Shown piece by piece: positions 28,898-37,527 of a DNA stretch of 64,000 nucleotides (its first letter is position 1; every line of letters starts with the position of its first letter). The DNA is from Flagellimonas abyssi (GTDB lineage: Bacteria > Bacteroidota > Bacteroidia > Flavobacteriales > Flavobacteriaceae). A program made the translations under genes and the position numbers. The stretch lies in contig NZ_JAHZSV010000008.1 of NCBI RefSeq assembly GCF_019457905.1, positions 124,001 through 188,000 on the forward strand, written 5' to 3'. The notes beneath the pieces were generated by a model. That model ran no database searches. It had not been told where the DNA came from and saw only the letters and a list, made by a program, of their open reading frames with translations.

Positions 28898-30427
28898 TTA
28901 ATGTTTAAAATGTCGAGTACCTGTCATCACCATCGCCAATCCATTTTCGTTACAATAATCTATGCTCAATTGATCCTTGATGGAGCCTCCTGGCTGAATG
29001 ACACTTTTAATGCCCGCTTTGTCCGCAATCTCCACACAATCGGGGAATGGGAAGAAGGCATCACTGGCCATTACGGCACCTTCCAAATCAAATTCGAAAG
29101 ACTTTGCTTTATGGATGGCTTGATTCAAGGCATCCACACGTGAAGTCTGTCCAGTACCACTGGCGCACAATTGCTTGTTCTTGGCCAAAACAATAGTGTT
29201 GCTTTTGGTGTGTTTGCACAATTTGGATGCAAAAATTAAGTCCTCGATTTCTTCAGAAGTGGGTTTTTTGTCGGTAACGGGGTTCAAGTCTTCTTTGGTA
29301 TCGGTTTTTGAATCTTTATCCTGAACCAGAACACCGTTCAGGCAAGTCCTGACCAAAGTTTCTGGCAATTCAATCTCGTTTTGAATCAAGATGATCCTGT
29401 TTTTCTTGCCCTTCAAAATTTCCAAAGCTTCATCGGAATAACTGGGAGCGATCACTACTTCACAGAACAAATTGTGGATTTCTTCGGCAGTTGGTTTGTC
29501 AATTTCAACATTGGAAATCAAGATTCCACCAAAGGCTGAAACTGGGTCACCGGCCAGGGCGTCCACGTATGCTTGTTTAATAGTGCTACGTGTAGCCAAT
29601 CCACAGGCATTATTGTGTTTTAGGATGGCAAACGTTGGATCATCATTTTTGAATTCGCCCATCAAGTTTACGGCGGCGTCAACATCCAGTAAATTGTTGT
29701 AGGATAGCTCTTTGCCGTGCAATTTGGTGAACATGGCATCAAAATCGCCGAAGAAATATCCTTTTTGGTGCGGGTTTTCACCGTATCGCAATACCTGACC
29801 TTTGGTCTCGCTGATTTTCAATACGGTTTCTTCCTTCTCCTTGTTGAAGTAATTGAAGATGGCCGTATCGTAATGGGATGAAATATTGAAGGCCTTGGTG
29901 GCAAAACGCTTACGGTCTTCCAAAGTCGTGGTGCCGTTTCCTTCGGTAATTACGTTCAAAAAGTCCTCGTAATCCTCCATGGACGATACGCAAAGCACAT
30001 CCTTGAAGTTTTTGGCGGCCGCCCTGATCAGGGAAATGCCCCCGATGTCGATTTTCTCGATAATATCTTGTTCCGATGCGCCACTGGCAACGGTTTTTTC
30101 AAATGGATAGAGATCCACGATCACGATGTCCAACTGAGGGATTTCAAATTCCGCCATTTGTGCAACATCACTTTCATTGTCCTGTCTGTTCAAAATTCCT
30201 CCAAAAACCTTCGGGTGCAATGTTTTTACACGACCGCCCAATATGGATGGGTAGCTGGTCACGTCCTCAACGGGTACCACATCGATACCCAAATCGCGGA
30301 TAAATTTTTCGGTTCCTCCTGTAGAATAAAGAGTTACCCCAAGTTCATCCAATTTTTTAACGATGGGTTCCAAACCATCTTTATGAAATACGGAAATTAA
30401 CGCGGCAGAGGCTTTTTTAGCAGTCAT
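28898..30427 (-). CDS. purH: Bifunctional AICAR transformylase/IMP cyclohydrolase
   Basis: PurH carries out the last two steps of IMP synthesis. The 509 residues comprise an MGS-like cyclohydrolase domain (STGGTEKFIRDLG near residue 35, GGRVKTLHPKVFGG near 65) and an AICAR transformylase domain with the catalytic LKHNNACG near 265 and the C-terminal QPGGSIKD segment near 480. It starts the transcript leading into mreB; the coupling of purine synthesis with the mre cluster is frequent in flavobacteria. A likely -7 box lies at 30461-30468. Confidence 0.97.
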   Translation of the reverse strand: MTAKKASAALISVFHKDGLEPIVKKLDELGVTLYSTGGTEKFIRDLGIDVVPVEDVTSYPSILGGRVKTLHPKVFGGILNRQDNESDVAQMAEFEIPQLDIVIVDLYPFEKTVASGASEQDIIEKIDIGGISLIRAAAKNFKDVLCVSSMEDYEDFLNVITEGNGTTTLEDRKRFATKAFNISSHYDTAIFNYFNKEKEETVLKISETKGQVLRYGENPHQKGYFFGDFDAMFTKLHGKELSYNNLLDVDAAVNLMGEFKNDDPTFAILKHNNACGLATRSTIKQAYVDALAGDPVSAFGGILISNVEIDKPTAEEIHNLFCEVVIAPSYSDEALEILKGKKNRIILIQNEIELPETLVRTCLNGVLVQDKDSKTDTKEDLNPVTDKKPTSEEIEDLIFASKLCKHTKSNTIVLAKNKQLCASGTGQTSRVDALNQAIHKAKSFEFDLEGAVMASDAFFPFPDCVEIADKAGIKSVIQPGGSIKDQLSIDYCNENGLAMVMTGTRHFKH

Positions 30428-30460
30428 CTTCTGTGTCTTAAAATCAATTTATTAAGGGCA

Positions 30461-30468
30461 CAAAAGTA
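30461..30468 (-). promoter_or_regulatory. Likely -7 element of the purH promoter
   Basis: On the minus strand TACTTTTG matches TAnnTTTG exactly, about 34 bases before the purH ATG. I see no TTG at the proper upstream distance, so only the -7 half is supported. Confidence 0.45.
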
Positions 30469-30520
30469 CTTTATTTGAGACTAAAAAACAGTACGGGTTA
30501 TCAACAAAATGGGAGAAGTT

Positions 30521-30973
30521 TTACAGGATCTCTGCCACTTTTTGGTTGATGAATTCCAAAAAGCGTTCATCCTCTTCGGTAAATGGGTCGGGAGTGTTGG
30601 AATCGATATCGATTTGGCCCACATTTTCACCGTTCACAAATAGCGGAACAACAATTTCAGCTTTAACGGTAATGCTACAGGCGATGTAGTTGTCCTGAGC
30701 GGCCACATCGGGTACCACAAAGTTCTGATTGCTCACGGCAACCTGCCCACAAATGCCCTTGCCAAAAGGAATAATGGTATGGTCTGTGGCAGCACCAGCG
30801 TAGGGACCCAGCTTCAATTCCTCCTTGGCACCATTTTTAAAATAGAACCCTACCCAGTCATAATGGTCGACATTGCTGCGCAACAGTTCACAGATTTCGC
30901 CCAAACGGTCATCCACGGATTTGTTCCCCTCCTTTACTATTTCGAGCACTTTGGGTTCCAATGATTTTAGCAT
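30521..30973 (-). CDS. GAF-domain protein, free methionine-R-sulfoxide reductase-like
   Basis: The 150-residue single GAF domain follows the fRMsr (MsrC) pattern: YDWVGFYF near residue 38, GKGICGQVA with Cys 75, PDVAAQDNYIACS with Cys 99, then EIVVPL and GQIDIDS. In E. coli MsrC the redox cysteines are 84, 94 and 118. The spacing here maps Cys 75 and Cys 99 to 94 and 118, while the position of Cys 84 is His 65. The nucleophile is therefore kept but one partner Cys is missing. It may reduce free Met-R-sulfoxide with altered recycling, or only bind a small ligand. It has its own promoter at 30987-31018. Confidence 0.85.
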   Translation of the reverse strand: MLKSLEPKVLEIVKEGNKSVDDRLGEICELLRSNVDHYDWVGFYFKNGAKEELKLGPYAGAATDHTIIPFGKGICGQVAVSNQNFVVPDVAAQDNYIACSITVKAEIVVPLFVNGENVGQIDIDSNTPDPFTEEDERFLEFINQKVAEIL

Positions 30974-30986
30974 GACATTTTTTTTG

Positions 30987-31018
30987 CAAATGTATTGAAT
31001 AGTGGATTAGTACGACAA
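30987..31018 (-). promoter_or_regulatory. Promoter of the GAF-domain gene
   Basis: On the minus strand TTG (31016-31018) is followed after 21 bp by TACATTTG (30987-30994), an exact TAnnTTTG. The start codon lies 14 bases past the -7 box, so the leader should be very short. Confidence 0.65.
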
Positions 31019-31088
31019 AAGAAAGTGAACTTACAGGCCAAAAACAGATAAAGTTCTGTTAAGCAAAACAATAAATGTTAATATTTTG

Positions 31089-31096
31089 TAGTTTTG
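31089..31096 (+). promoter_or_regulatory. Likely -7 element ahead of the copper island
   Basis: TAGTTTTG matches TAnnTTTG and ends seven bases before the ATG at 31104, so the transcript would be leaderless or nearly so. No convincing -33 TTG is seen. An octamer TTTTGTAG occurs twice in tandem here (31084-31099). Confidence 0.45.
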
Positions 31097-31103
31097 TAGT
31101 CGA

Positions 31104-31490
31104 ATGAAACAGATTTTTCATCAAATAGTATCCTCATTAATGGGCCTTTTGGTCTTGGCCTCCACGGTTTCGTGGACGGTGGACAAGCATATTTGTATGG
31201 GCCGTGTGATGGATATTTCCTTTTTTGCCCATGCCGATGATTGTGGTATGGACATGGATATGGAAAAATCCTGTTGTAATGATGAATCTTTCACCGTTCA
31301 AGGTCAAGATGACCTAAAAATCTCCTTCGAGAAGTTTGATTTGGACCAACAAGTCTTTTTGATAAGTTTTGTCCAATCCTATTTTCAGCTTTTCGAAATT
31401 GATTCCGAAGAGCCAAGTTCGTTTAGGGAGTACAACCCTCCGCCATTGATACGGGACGTGCAGGTTCTGGATCAGACTTTCCTTATTTGA
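31104..31490 (+). CDS. HYC_CC_PP family protein
   Basis: A 128-residue exported protein. The N-terminal hydrophobic segment (residues 8-26) reads as a signal or anchor. The family marks are the HICMG motif near residues 29-33, a CC pair in SCCNDE near 53, and a Pro-rich NPPPLIRDV near the C-terminus. A Met/Asp-rich stretch (DDCGMDMDMEKSCC) could bind copper. Members of this family are found next to CusA/CzcA-type pumps in Bacteroidota, as here, 94 bases before the pump gene. Function unknown; a periplasmic metal-binding or sensing role is an inference. Confidence 0.8.
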   Translation: MKQIFHQIVSSLMGLLVLASTVSWTVDKHICMGRVMDISFFAHADDCGMDMDMEKSCCNDESFTVQGQDDLKISFEKFDLDQQVFLISFVQSYFQLFEIDSEEPSSFREYNPPPLIRDVQVLDQTFLI

Positions 31491-31584
31491 TTTAAGCATT
31501 GATTGAATGTACCCGGCCAATTTGGTTGGGCAGCTGCGTTTATACGCATTTTTTGTATCGATCTAATGTTTAAATCAAACCCTT

Positions 31585-34500
31585 ATGCTGAACAAAAGCA
31601 TTAAATTTTTGATAGAGAATAAACTGGTAGCCATATTGCTCCTGCTATTTTTTATGGCTTGGGGCATAGTGAGCACACCCTTTAATCGGAATACCGGTAT
31701 CTTGCCCAGCAATCCCGTTGCCGTGGATGCCATTCCGGATATTGGGGAAAACCAACAGATTGTTTTCACCAAATGGCCGGGCCGTTCCCCACAGGATATC
31801 GAAGATCAAATTACGTATCCATTAACGACTTCTTTGCTTGGTATTCCTGGAGTTAAGACCATTCGGAGTTCTTCCATGTTCGGGTTTTCCAGCATCTACA
31901 TCATTTTTGAAGAGGAAGTCGAGTTCTACTGGAGCCGTAGCCGAATTCTTGAAAAACTCAATTCATTGCCCAACAATTTATAGCCCGATGGAGTAAATCC
32001 TGCTTTAGGACCCGATGCTACAGCCTTGGGACAGATTTTCTGGTATACCTTGGAAGGTCGGGATAAGGATGGAAATGTAACAGGAGGATGGGATTTGCAG
32101 GAACTGCGAAGCGTTCAGGATTACTATGTGAAATATGCATTGTCATCTGCATCGGGCGTTTCGGAAGTTGCTTCCATTGGCGGGTTTGTGCAGGAATACC
32201 AAGTAGATGTGGATCCCGAATTGATGAAGCAATACAATGTCGGTTTAGATCAGGTCGTAAAAGCCGTTAAACAGAGCAATCGGGATATTGGCGCACAGAC
32301 CTTGGAAATCAACAAAGCTGAATACTTGGTTCGTGGATTGGGATACATCAAATCCTTGGACGACATAAAAAATGCCGTAGTTACGGCAACGGATTACACC
32401 TCCATCAGAATTAAAGATGTGGCACACGTATCCTTGGGTCCTGCTGTCCGCCGTGGTATTTTGGACAAGGAAGGTGCCGAAGTGGTCGGTGGGGTGGTTG
32501 TAGCAAGATACGGCGCCAATCCATTGGAAGTCATCAACAATGTGAAGGAAAAAATAACCGAGTTGAGTGCAGGGCTTCCCTCCAAGGAATTGAAAGACGG
32601 AACCACTTCACAACTCACCATTGTCCCTTTTTACGATAGAACAGAACTCATCCAAGAAACATTGGGAACGCTCAACGAAGCCCTGACTCTGGAAATATTG
32701 ATAACCATTTTGGTCATCGTGGTCATGGTGTTCAATCTTAGGGCCTCCGTTTTGATATCTGGACTCTTGCCCATTGCCGTTCTCATGGTGTTCATCGCCA
32801 TGAAAATGTTCAACGTGGATGCCAATATCGTTGCACTTTCGGGTATTGCCATTGCCATTGGTACGATGGTCGATGTAGGGGTAATCCTCTCGGAGAACAT
32901 AATTCGGCATATGGATGAAAATGAACAGAACCTATCGATAAACGAAGTGGTGTACAATGCGACTGCTGAGGTTTCTGGGGCCATTCTTACGGCAGTACTG
33001 ACCACCATTATCAGTTTTATACCCGTGTTCACCATGGTGGGGGCAGAAGGAAAACTATTTCGGCCGTTGGCCTTTACAAAGACCATGGCGTTGACGGCCT
33101 CTATTATTGTGGCGCTGTTCCTCATTCCACCATTTGCGGCCATTATATTCAAAAGGAAAAACCGAAAGCCCATCATTACTTATGTCTGGAACGGCATTTT
33201 GATTGCCTCGGGACTGGTTGCCATTGGTTTTGGCTATTGGTTGGGCCTGGCCTTGATTGCCTTTGGTGTTTCGGGAATCTTAAAACTCCGTCAAACTTTG
33301 GATGGGAAACAAAACAGTATGCTCAATGTGGGCATCTGCGTTGCCACCATCGCCTTTTTGCTGGCCACCTATTGGAGGCCTCTCGGTTTTGATCGTAGCA
33401 TTGCTATCAACCTGATTTTTGTGGGATTGATTTGCAGTGTTTTGCTTGGTGGGTTTTACCTGTTCCGACAATACTACAGCCGTATTTTAACATGGGCCTT
33501 GGAACATAAATTGCTATTTCTTTCCATTCCCACGGTGATTGTGGTATTCGGATTTATGATTATGCGGAACACGGGCCAAGAGTTTATGCCCTCCCTCAAT
33601 GAAGGTTCCTTTTTGTTGATGCCGACTTCCCTGCCGCATGCCGGAGTGGAAGAAAATAAACGGGTGGTACAGCAGTTGGATATGGCCGTCGCTACCATTC
33701 CAGAGATTCAAACAGTGGTTGGAAAAGCGGGAAGAACGGAATCCGCTTTGGACCCGGCGCCACTTTCCATGTACGAGAACATTATTCAGTACCGCTCGGA
33801 ATATCAAAAGAATGAAGCAGGAAGCCCCCAACGTTTTAGAGTAAATGACGATGGTTATTTTGAGTTGAGCAACGGAAAAGTGCTTGCCAACCCCAATGTA
33901 CAAGTGAGCAATGAGCAAAATTATAAGGAGAACCATGTAAGTGAACCCTTGCGAATCGACAGGAACTTATTGATTCCAGACAGTGACGGGGAATACTTTA
34001 GGAACTGGCGACCGGAAATAGAAAGTCCAGATGATATTTGGAACGAAATTGTAAAGGTGACCAGACTTCCCGGAATTACATCTGCTCCCAAGCTGCAACC
34101 CATCGAAACGCGTTTGGTGATGTTGCAAACAGGGATGCGGGCCCCAATGGGCATTAAAGTGAAGGGACAGGATTTAAAGGAAATTGAAAACTTTGGCCTT
34201 CAACTGGAGCCCATATTAAAAGAAGCGTCCGGGGTGAAGGACGAGGCGGTTTTTGCAGACCGAATCGTTGGTAAGCCCTACCTCCTTATCGATATTGACC
34301 GTGAAAAATTGGTCCGATATGGTTTGGTTATCGAGGACGTACAGCAGATTTTAGAGGTGGCCCTTGGTGGAATGCAATTGACCCAAACCGTGGAAGGAAG
34401 GGAGCGATATGGCGTTCGTGTGCGATATCCAAGGGAACTCCGCGAAAATCCAACCGATTTGAAAAATATTTATGTTCCTGTGCAAAAAGGAAGCCCGGTT

Positions 34501-35322
34501 CCTTTGAGCGAATTGGTCACCATCCGTTATGAACAAGGTCCGCAGGCCATTAAAAGTGAAGATACCTTTTTGGTAGGTTATGTACTTTTTGATAAGCTCG
34601 ATGGCTACGCTGAAGTGGATGTGGTGGAAAATGCACAGGCCAAAATCCAAGAAAAGATAAACAGTGGCGAGTTGGTGGTGCCCAAAGGTATCAGTTACCG
34701 ATTCACGGGTACCTACGAAAACCAGTTAAGGGCAAAAAAGACCTTGTCCGTCGTGGTTCCGCTGGCGTTGTTGATCATATTCTTGATTCTGTACTTCCAA
34801 TTCAAGTCAGTTGCTACCTCCATGATGGTATTTTCAGGGATTTTGGTGGCCTTTGCAGGTGGGTTTTTAATGATTTGGTTCTATGGTCAGGACTGGTTCC
34901 TCAACTTTAGTTTTATGGGCGAGAACCTCCGGGACCTTTTCCAAATCCACACCATTAACCTGAGTGTTGCGGTGTGGGTCGGATTTATCGCATTGTTTGG
35001 AATTGCTACGGATGATGGGGTGGTCATGGCCACCTACCTTACCCAAACTTTTGACAAGAACAAACCGGACAACTTGAAACAGATTCGTGCTTCGGTATTG
35101 GAAGCGGGAGAAAAACGAATAAGACCTTGTTTGATGACCACTGCGACTACCATTTTGGCACTCTTGCCCGTGCTTACCAGTACAGGTAGGGGGAGCGATA
35201 TCATGATTCCGATGGCCATTCCAAGTTTTGGTGGAATGCTCATCGCTTTGATTACACTCTTTGTAGTACCAGTGCTGTTCAGTTGGAAAAGTGAATTGCA
35301 ACTTAAAATGCAAAACCAATGA
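31585..35322 (+). pseudogene. cusA: CusA/CzcA-type heavy-metal RND pump, interrupted by an in-frame TAG
   Basis: The pump subunit exports Cu(I)/Ag(I)-type ions from the periplasm through the outer membrane using proton flow. One continuous frame of 1,245 sense codons runs from the ATG at 31585 to 35322 and is broken only by TAG at 31981-31983. The residues before it (KLNSLPNNL) and after it (PDGVNPALGPDATALGQIF) are contiguous in CusA proteins. The first part has the N-terminal helix and VDAIPDIGENQQIV; the second has both porter/funnel regions, about ten more helices and the proton-relay stretch GIATDDGVVMATYL near 34995. An extra four-helix insert lies near 33160-33470. Losing the TAG (for example TTG, Leu) would restore the gene. 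The stop overlaps the next ATG by four bases (ATGA). Confidence 0.92.
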
Positions 35323-36539
35323 AAAAAAGATTCATTTATATAATGTTTGTGCTGGCCACATTTGGGACGAAGGCCCAATCGTTGGAAAGCTATCTGCAAG
35401 AAGCGGAACAGAACAGCCCCATGATTCAGGCCTTGGAACTGCGCTACAACATTGCCAAAGAAAAGGTGAACGAAGTGAACACCTTGCCAAACACAACGGT
35501 TGCCGCAGGATATTTTGTGAGCGAACCAGAAACCAGAACGGGGGCACAAAGAGCTCGGTTTTCGGTCTCGCAGATGTTGCCTTGGTTCGGTACCATCACG
35601 GCGCGGGAGAACTACGCAAGTTCCATGGCGGAGACAGCGTATGCTGAAATTGTCATCGCCAAACGAAAACTGGCGTTGTCCTTGGCACAATCCTACTATA
35701 ATTTATATGGGATTCAGGCCAAGCAAAAGGTGCTTCAGGAAAATATTGAACTTTTGAAAACTTACGAAACCTTGGCGCTCACTTCGGTTGAAGTAGGGAA
35801 GGCTTCGGCCGTGGATATCTTAAAACTTCAAATCCGTCAGAATGAATTACAACAGCAAAAAGAGGTTTTGGAACAATCCTACTTGTCAGAGCAGGCCGTA
35901 TTCAACAATTTGCTGAATCGTGATGAAAGCATTGCCGCGGAGGTTGTGGAAGAAATGGAAATTCCTGAAGATGATACTATTTTGAACAAGGATGATTTGA
36001 GCCTCAACCCGGAGTTGCTCAAGTATGACCAATTGTATGAATCCGTAACGCAATCCGAAGTGCTCAACCAAAAGGAAAATGCACCAAGTTTCGGTATAGG
36101 TTTGGATTATATCCCCGTTTCGGAACGCGATGATATGGTTTTTAGCGATAATGGAAAGGATATTGTAATGCCGATGGTCACTTTTTCCGTGCCAATTTTC
36201 AACAACAAGTTTAAATCGACCACCAAGCAGAACGAGTTGCGTCAAAAAGAGATTGAATTTCAAAAAGAGGAGCGATTGAATGTGTTGGAAAATGCCTATG
36301 CCAGTGCCATTTCGCAACGGAACCAAGCACGTATCGCATACCGCACCCAAGCAAAGAATCTGGAGCAAGCGAAGGATGCCGAAGAAATCTTGATCAAGAG
36401 TTATGAAACCGGAACTATCAATTTCAATGATGTGCTCGATGTTCAGGAGCTGCAATTAAAATTTCAGACCAATCAAATACAATCCGTGCAGTTATATTAT
36501 ATACAATCTGCCATCATCAATTATTTAATTAACAAGTAA
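35319..36539 (+). CDS. TolC-family outer-membrane channel (CusC-like)
   Basis: The 406 residues comprise a signal peptide (MKKRFIYIMFVLATFGTKAQ) and two OEP repeats of long helices and short strands, the layout of outer-membrane efflux channels. It shares a four-base ATGA overlap with the pump gene, so it should be the exit duct of the tripartite system. The adaptor is encoded further down at 40746. There is no lipobox Cys, unlike E. coli CusC. Confidence 0.9.
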   Translation: MKKRFIYIMFVLATFGTKAQSLESYLQEAEQNSPMIQALELRYNIAKEKVNEVNTLPNTTVAAGYFVSEPETRTGAQRARFSVSQMLPWFGTITARENYASSMAETAYAEIVIAKRKLALSLAQSYYNLYGIQAKQKVLQENIELLKTYETLALTSVEVGKASAVDILKLQIRQNELQQQKEVLEQSYLSEQAVFNNLLNRDESIAAEVVEEMEIPEDDTILNKDDLSLNPELLKYDQLYESVTQSEVLNQKENAPSFGIGLDYIPVSERDDMVFSDNGKDIVMPMVTFSVPIFNNKFKSTTKQNELRQKEIEFQKEERLNVLENAYASAISQRNQARIAYRTQAKNLEQAKDAEEILIKSYETGTINFNDVLDVQELQLKFQTNQIQSVQLYYIQSAIINYLINK

Positions 36540-36555
36540 ATTTAATTTATCAAAA

Positions 36556-36891
36556 ATGAGAACAAACATCAGAACAGTGATCGGAATCACATTTGCATCG
36601 GTATTGGTGCTTACAGTATCGTGCAAGGGAAAAACGGAGGAAGCCAAGGAAACATCCACTGAGGCGACCATGGACAATGAAGGTCACGATATGGAGAAAA
36701 TGGATCATGAAAATCATGATATGCAAGGCATGGAAACTGCCAAAATGGAAGGCAAGGAGTATACCTCCAAATATGTTTGTTCTATGCATTGTGAAGGCAG
36801 TGGAAGTGATGAGGAAGGAAAATGCCCAGTTTGCGGGATGACCTATGTGTTGAACCAGGAACATATGGCCGACGGGCACACCCATAACTAA
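36556..36891 (+). CDS. Met/His-rich lipoprotein with a heavy-metal-binding domain
   Basis: A 111-residue lipoprotein (signal ending LTVSC, Cys 23). Residues 36-65 are rich in Met, His and Asp (GHDMEKMDHENHDMQGM), a pattern typical of periplasmic Cu(I)/Ag(I) binding. A zinc-ribbon-like heavy-metal-binding module follows: YVCSMHCEG, then GKCPVCGMTYV, and a His-rich tail. The same module appears twice in the P-type ATPase and once in the adaptor downstream. A metallochaperone for the RND pump, in the place of CusF, is a reasonable inference. Confidence 0.82.
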   Translation: MRTNIRTVIGITFASVLVLTVSCKGKTEEAKETSTEATMDNEGHDMEKMDHENHDMQGMETAKMEGKEYTSKYVCSMHCEGSGSDEEGKCPVCGMTYVLNQEHMADGHTHN

Positions 36892-36908
36892 TTTTTAATT
36901 GCACCGCT

Positions 36909-37460
36909 ATGCGTATCAAGGTAAAAAATATGGTATGTGAAAGATGCAAAGGCGTTCTGAAAAATGAATTTCGGGATGTTGGCATTGAGGTGGTACAAAT
37001 TGACTTGGGAGAGGTTGAGTTGAAGGATTCGGCCATTGGCCAAATAGCACGTATTCGGGAGATTTTGACCAAGAACGGATTTGAATTGATAGAGGATGTT
37101 GATCAAACGTACATCGTTGACATCAAGAAACACTTGATCAATGCTTTGGATGACCGTTCCAATCAGAATCTCTCGGAATACTTGGCCAAAAAACTGGGCA
37201 AGAAGTATTCGGCGCTCAGTAAAATGTTCAGTGCGAAGGAGGGCTTGACCATTGAAAAATATTTTATCCTGCTCAAAATGGAGAAGGTAAAAGAAGAAAT
37301 ACAGATGGGAAACAAAACCTTCTCCGAAATTGCCTACGATTTAGACTATAAGAGCAGCAGTCACTTGGCCAAACAATTTAAATCGGTAACGGGGATGTCG
37401 ATGAGCGATTATAAGAAATTGGAGGAGTGGAACAGGAGACCTTTGGACCAAATTGTATAA
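36909..37460 (+). CDS. AraC-type regulator with an N-terminal CxxC metal-binding-like segment
   Basis: A 183-residue protein. Residues 1-65 resemble an HMA domain: strand KVKNM, then VCERC (Cys 10, Cys 13), a helix, and strands with VVQIDLGEVEL. Residues about 90-175 form an AraC double helix-turn-helix (KKYSALSKMF, then SEIAYDLDYKSSSHLAKQFKSVTGMSMSDYKK). It lies in the middle of the copper genes, 17 bases after the lipoprotein and 67 before the ATPase. A direct metal-responsive activator of this island is the best reading; this is inferred from architecture and context. Confidence 0.82.
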   Translation: MRIKVKNMVCERCKGVLKNEFRDVGIEVVQIDLGEVELKDSAIGQIARIREILTKNGFELIEDVDQTYIVDIKKHLINALDDRSNQNLSEYLAKKLGKKYSALSKMFSAKEGLTIEKYFILLKMEKVKEEIQMGNKTFSEIAYDLDYKSSSHLAKQFKSVTGMSMSDYKKLEEWNRRPLDQIV

Positions 37461-37502
37461 AAGAAACCCAGAATTGTAAAAAGCTTCCGACTGGTATTCA
37501 GC

Positions 37503-37510
37503 TAGTTTTG
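37503..37510 (+). promoter_or_regulatory. Possible -7 element ahead of the copper ATPase
   Basis: TAGTTTTG fits TAnnTTTG and lies 17 bases before the ATG at 37528. The closest TTG (37474-37476) is 26 bp upstream, too far for the standard spacing; an activator such as the adjacent AraC protein might compensate. Confidence 0.4.
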
Positions 37511-37527
37511 AATAAAAAGCAAACAAG

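Noticed and set aside
31490-31584. Riboswitch or attenuator in the gap before cusA
   Set aside because: Only an imperfect GGCCAATTTGGTTGGGC dyad is seen, with no T-run directly after it and no known aptamer pattern.
33160-33480. Second disruption or foreign insert in cusA
   Set aside because: The extra hydrophobic stretch stays in frame and reads as additional membrane helices, a variation I believe occurs in Bacteroidota RND pumps.
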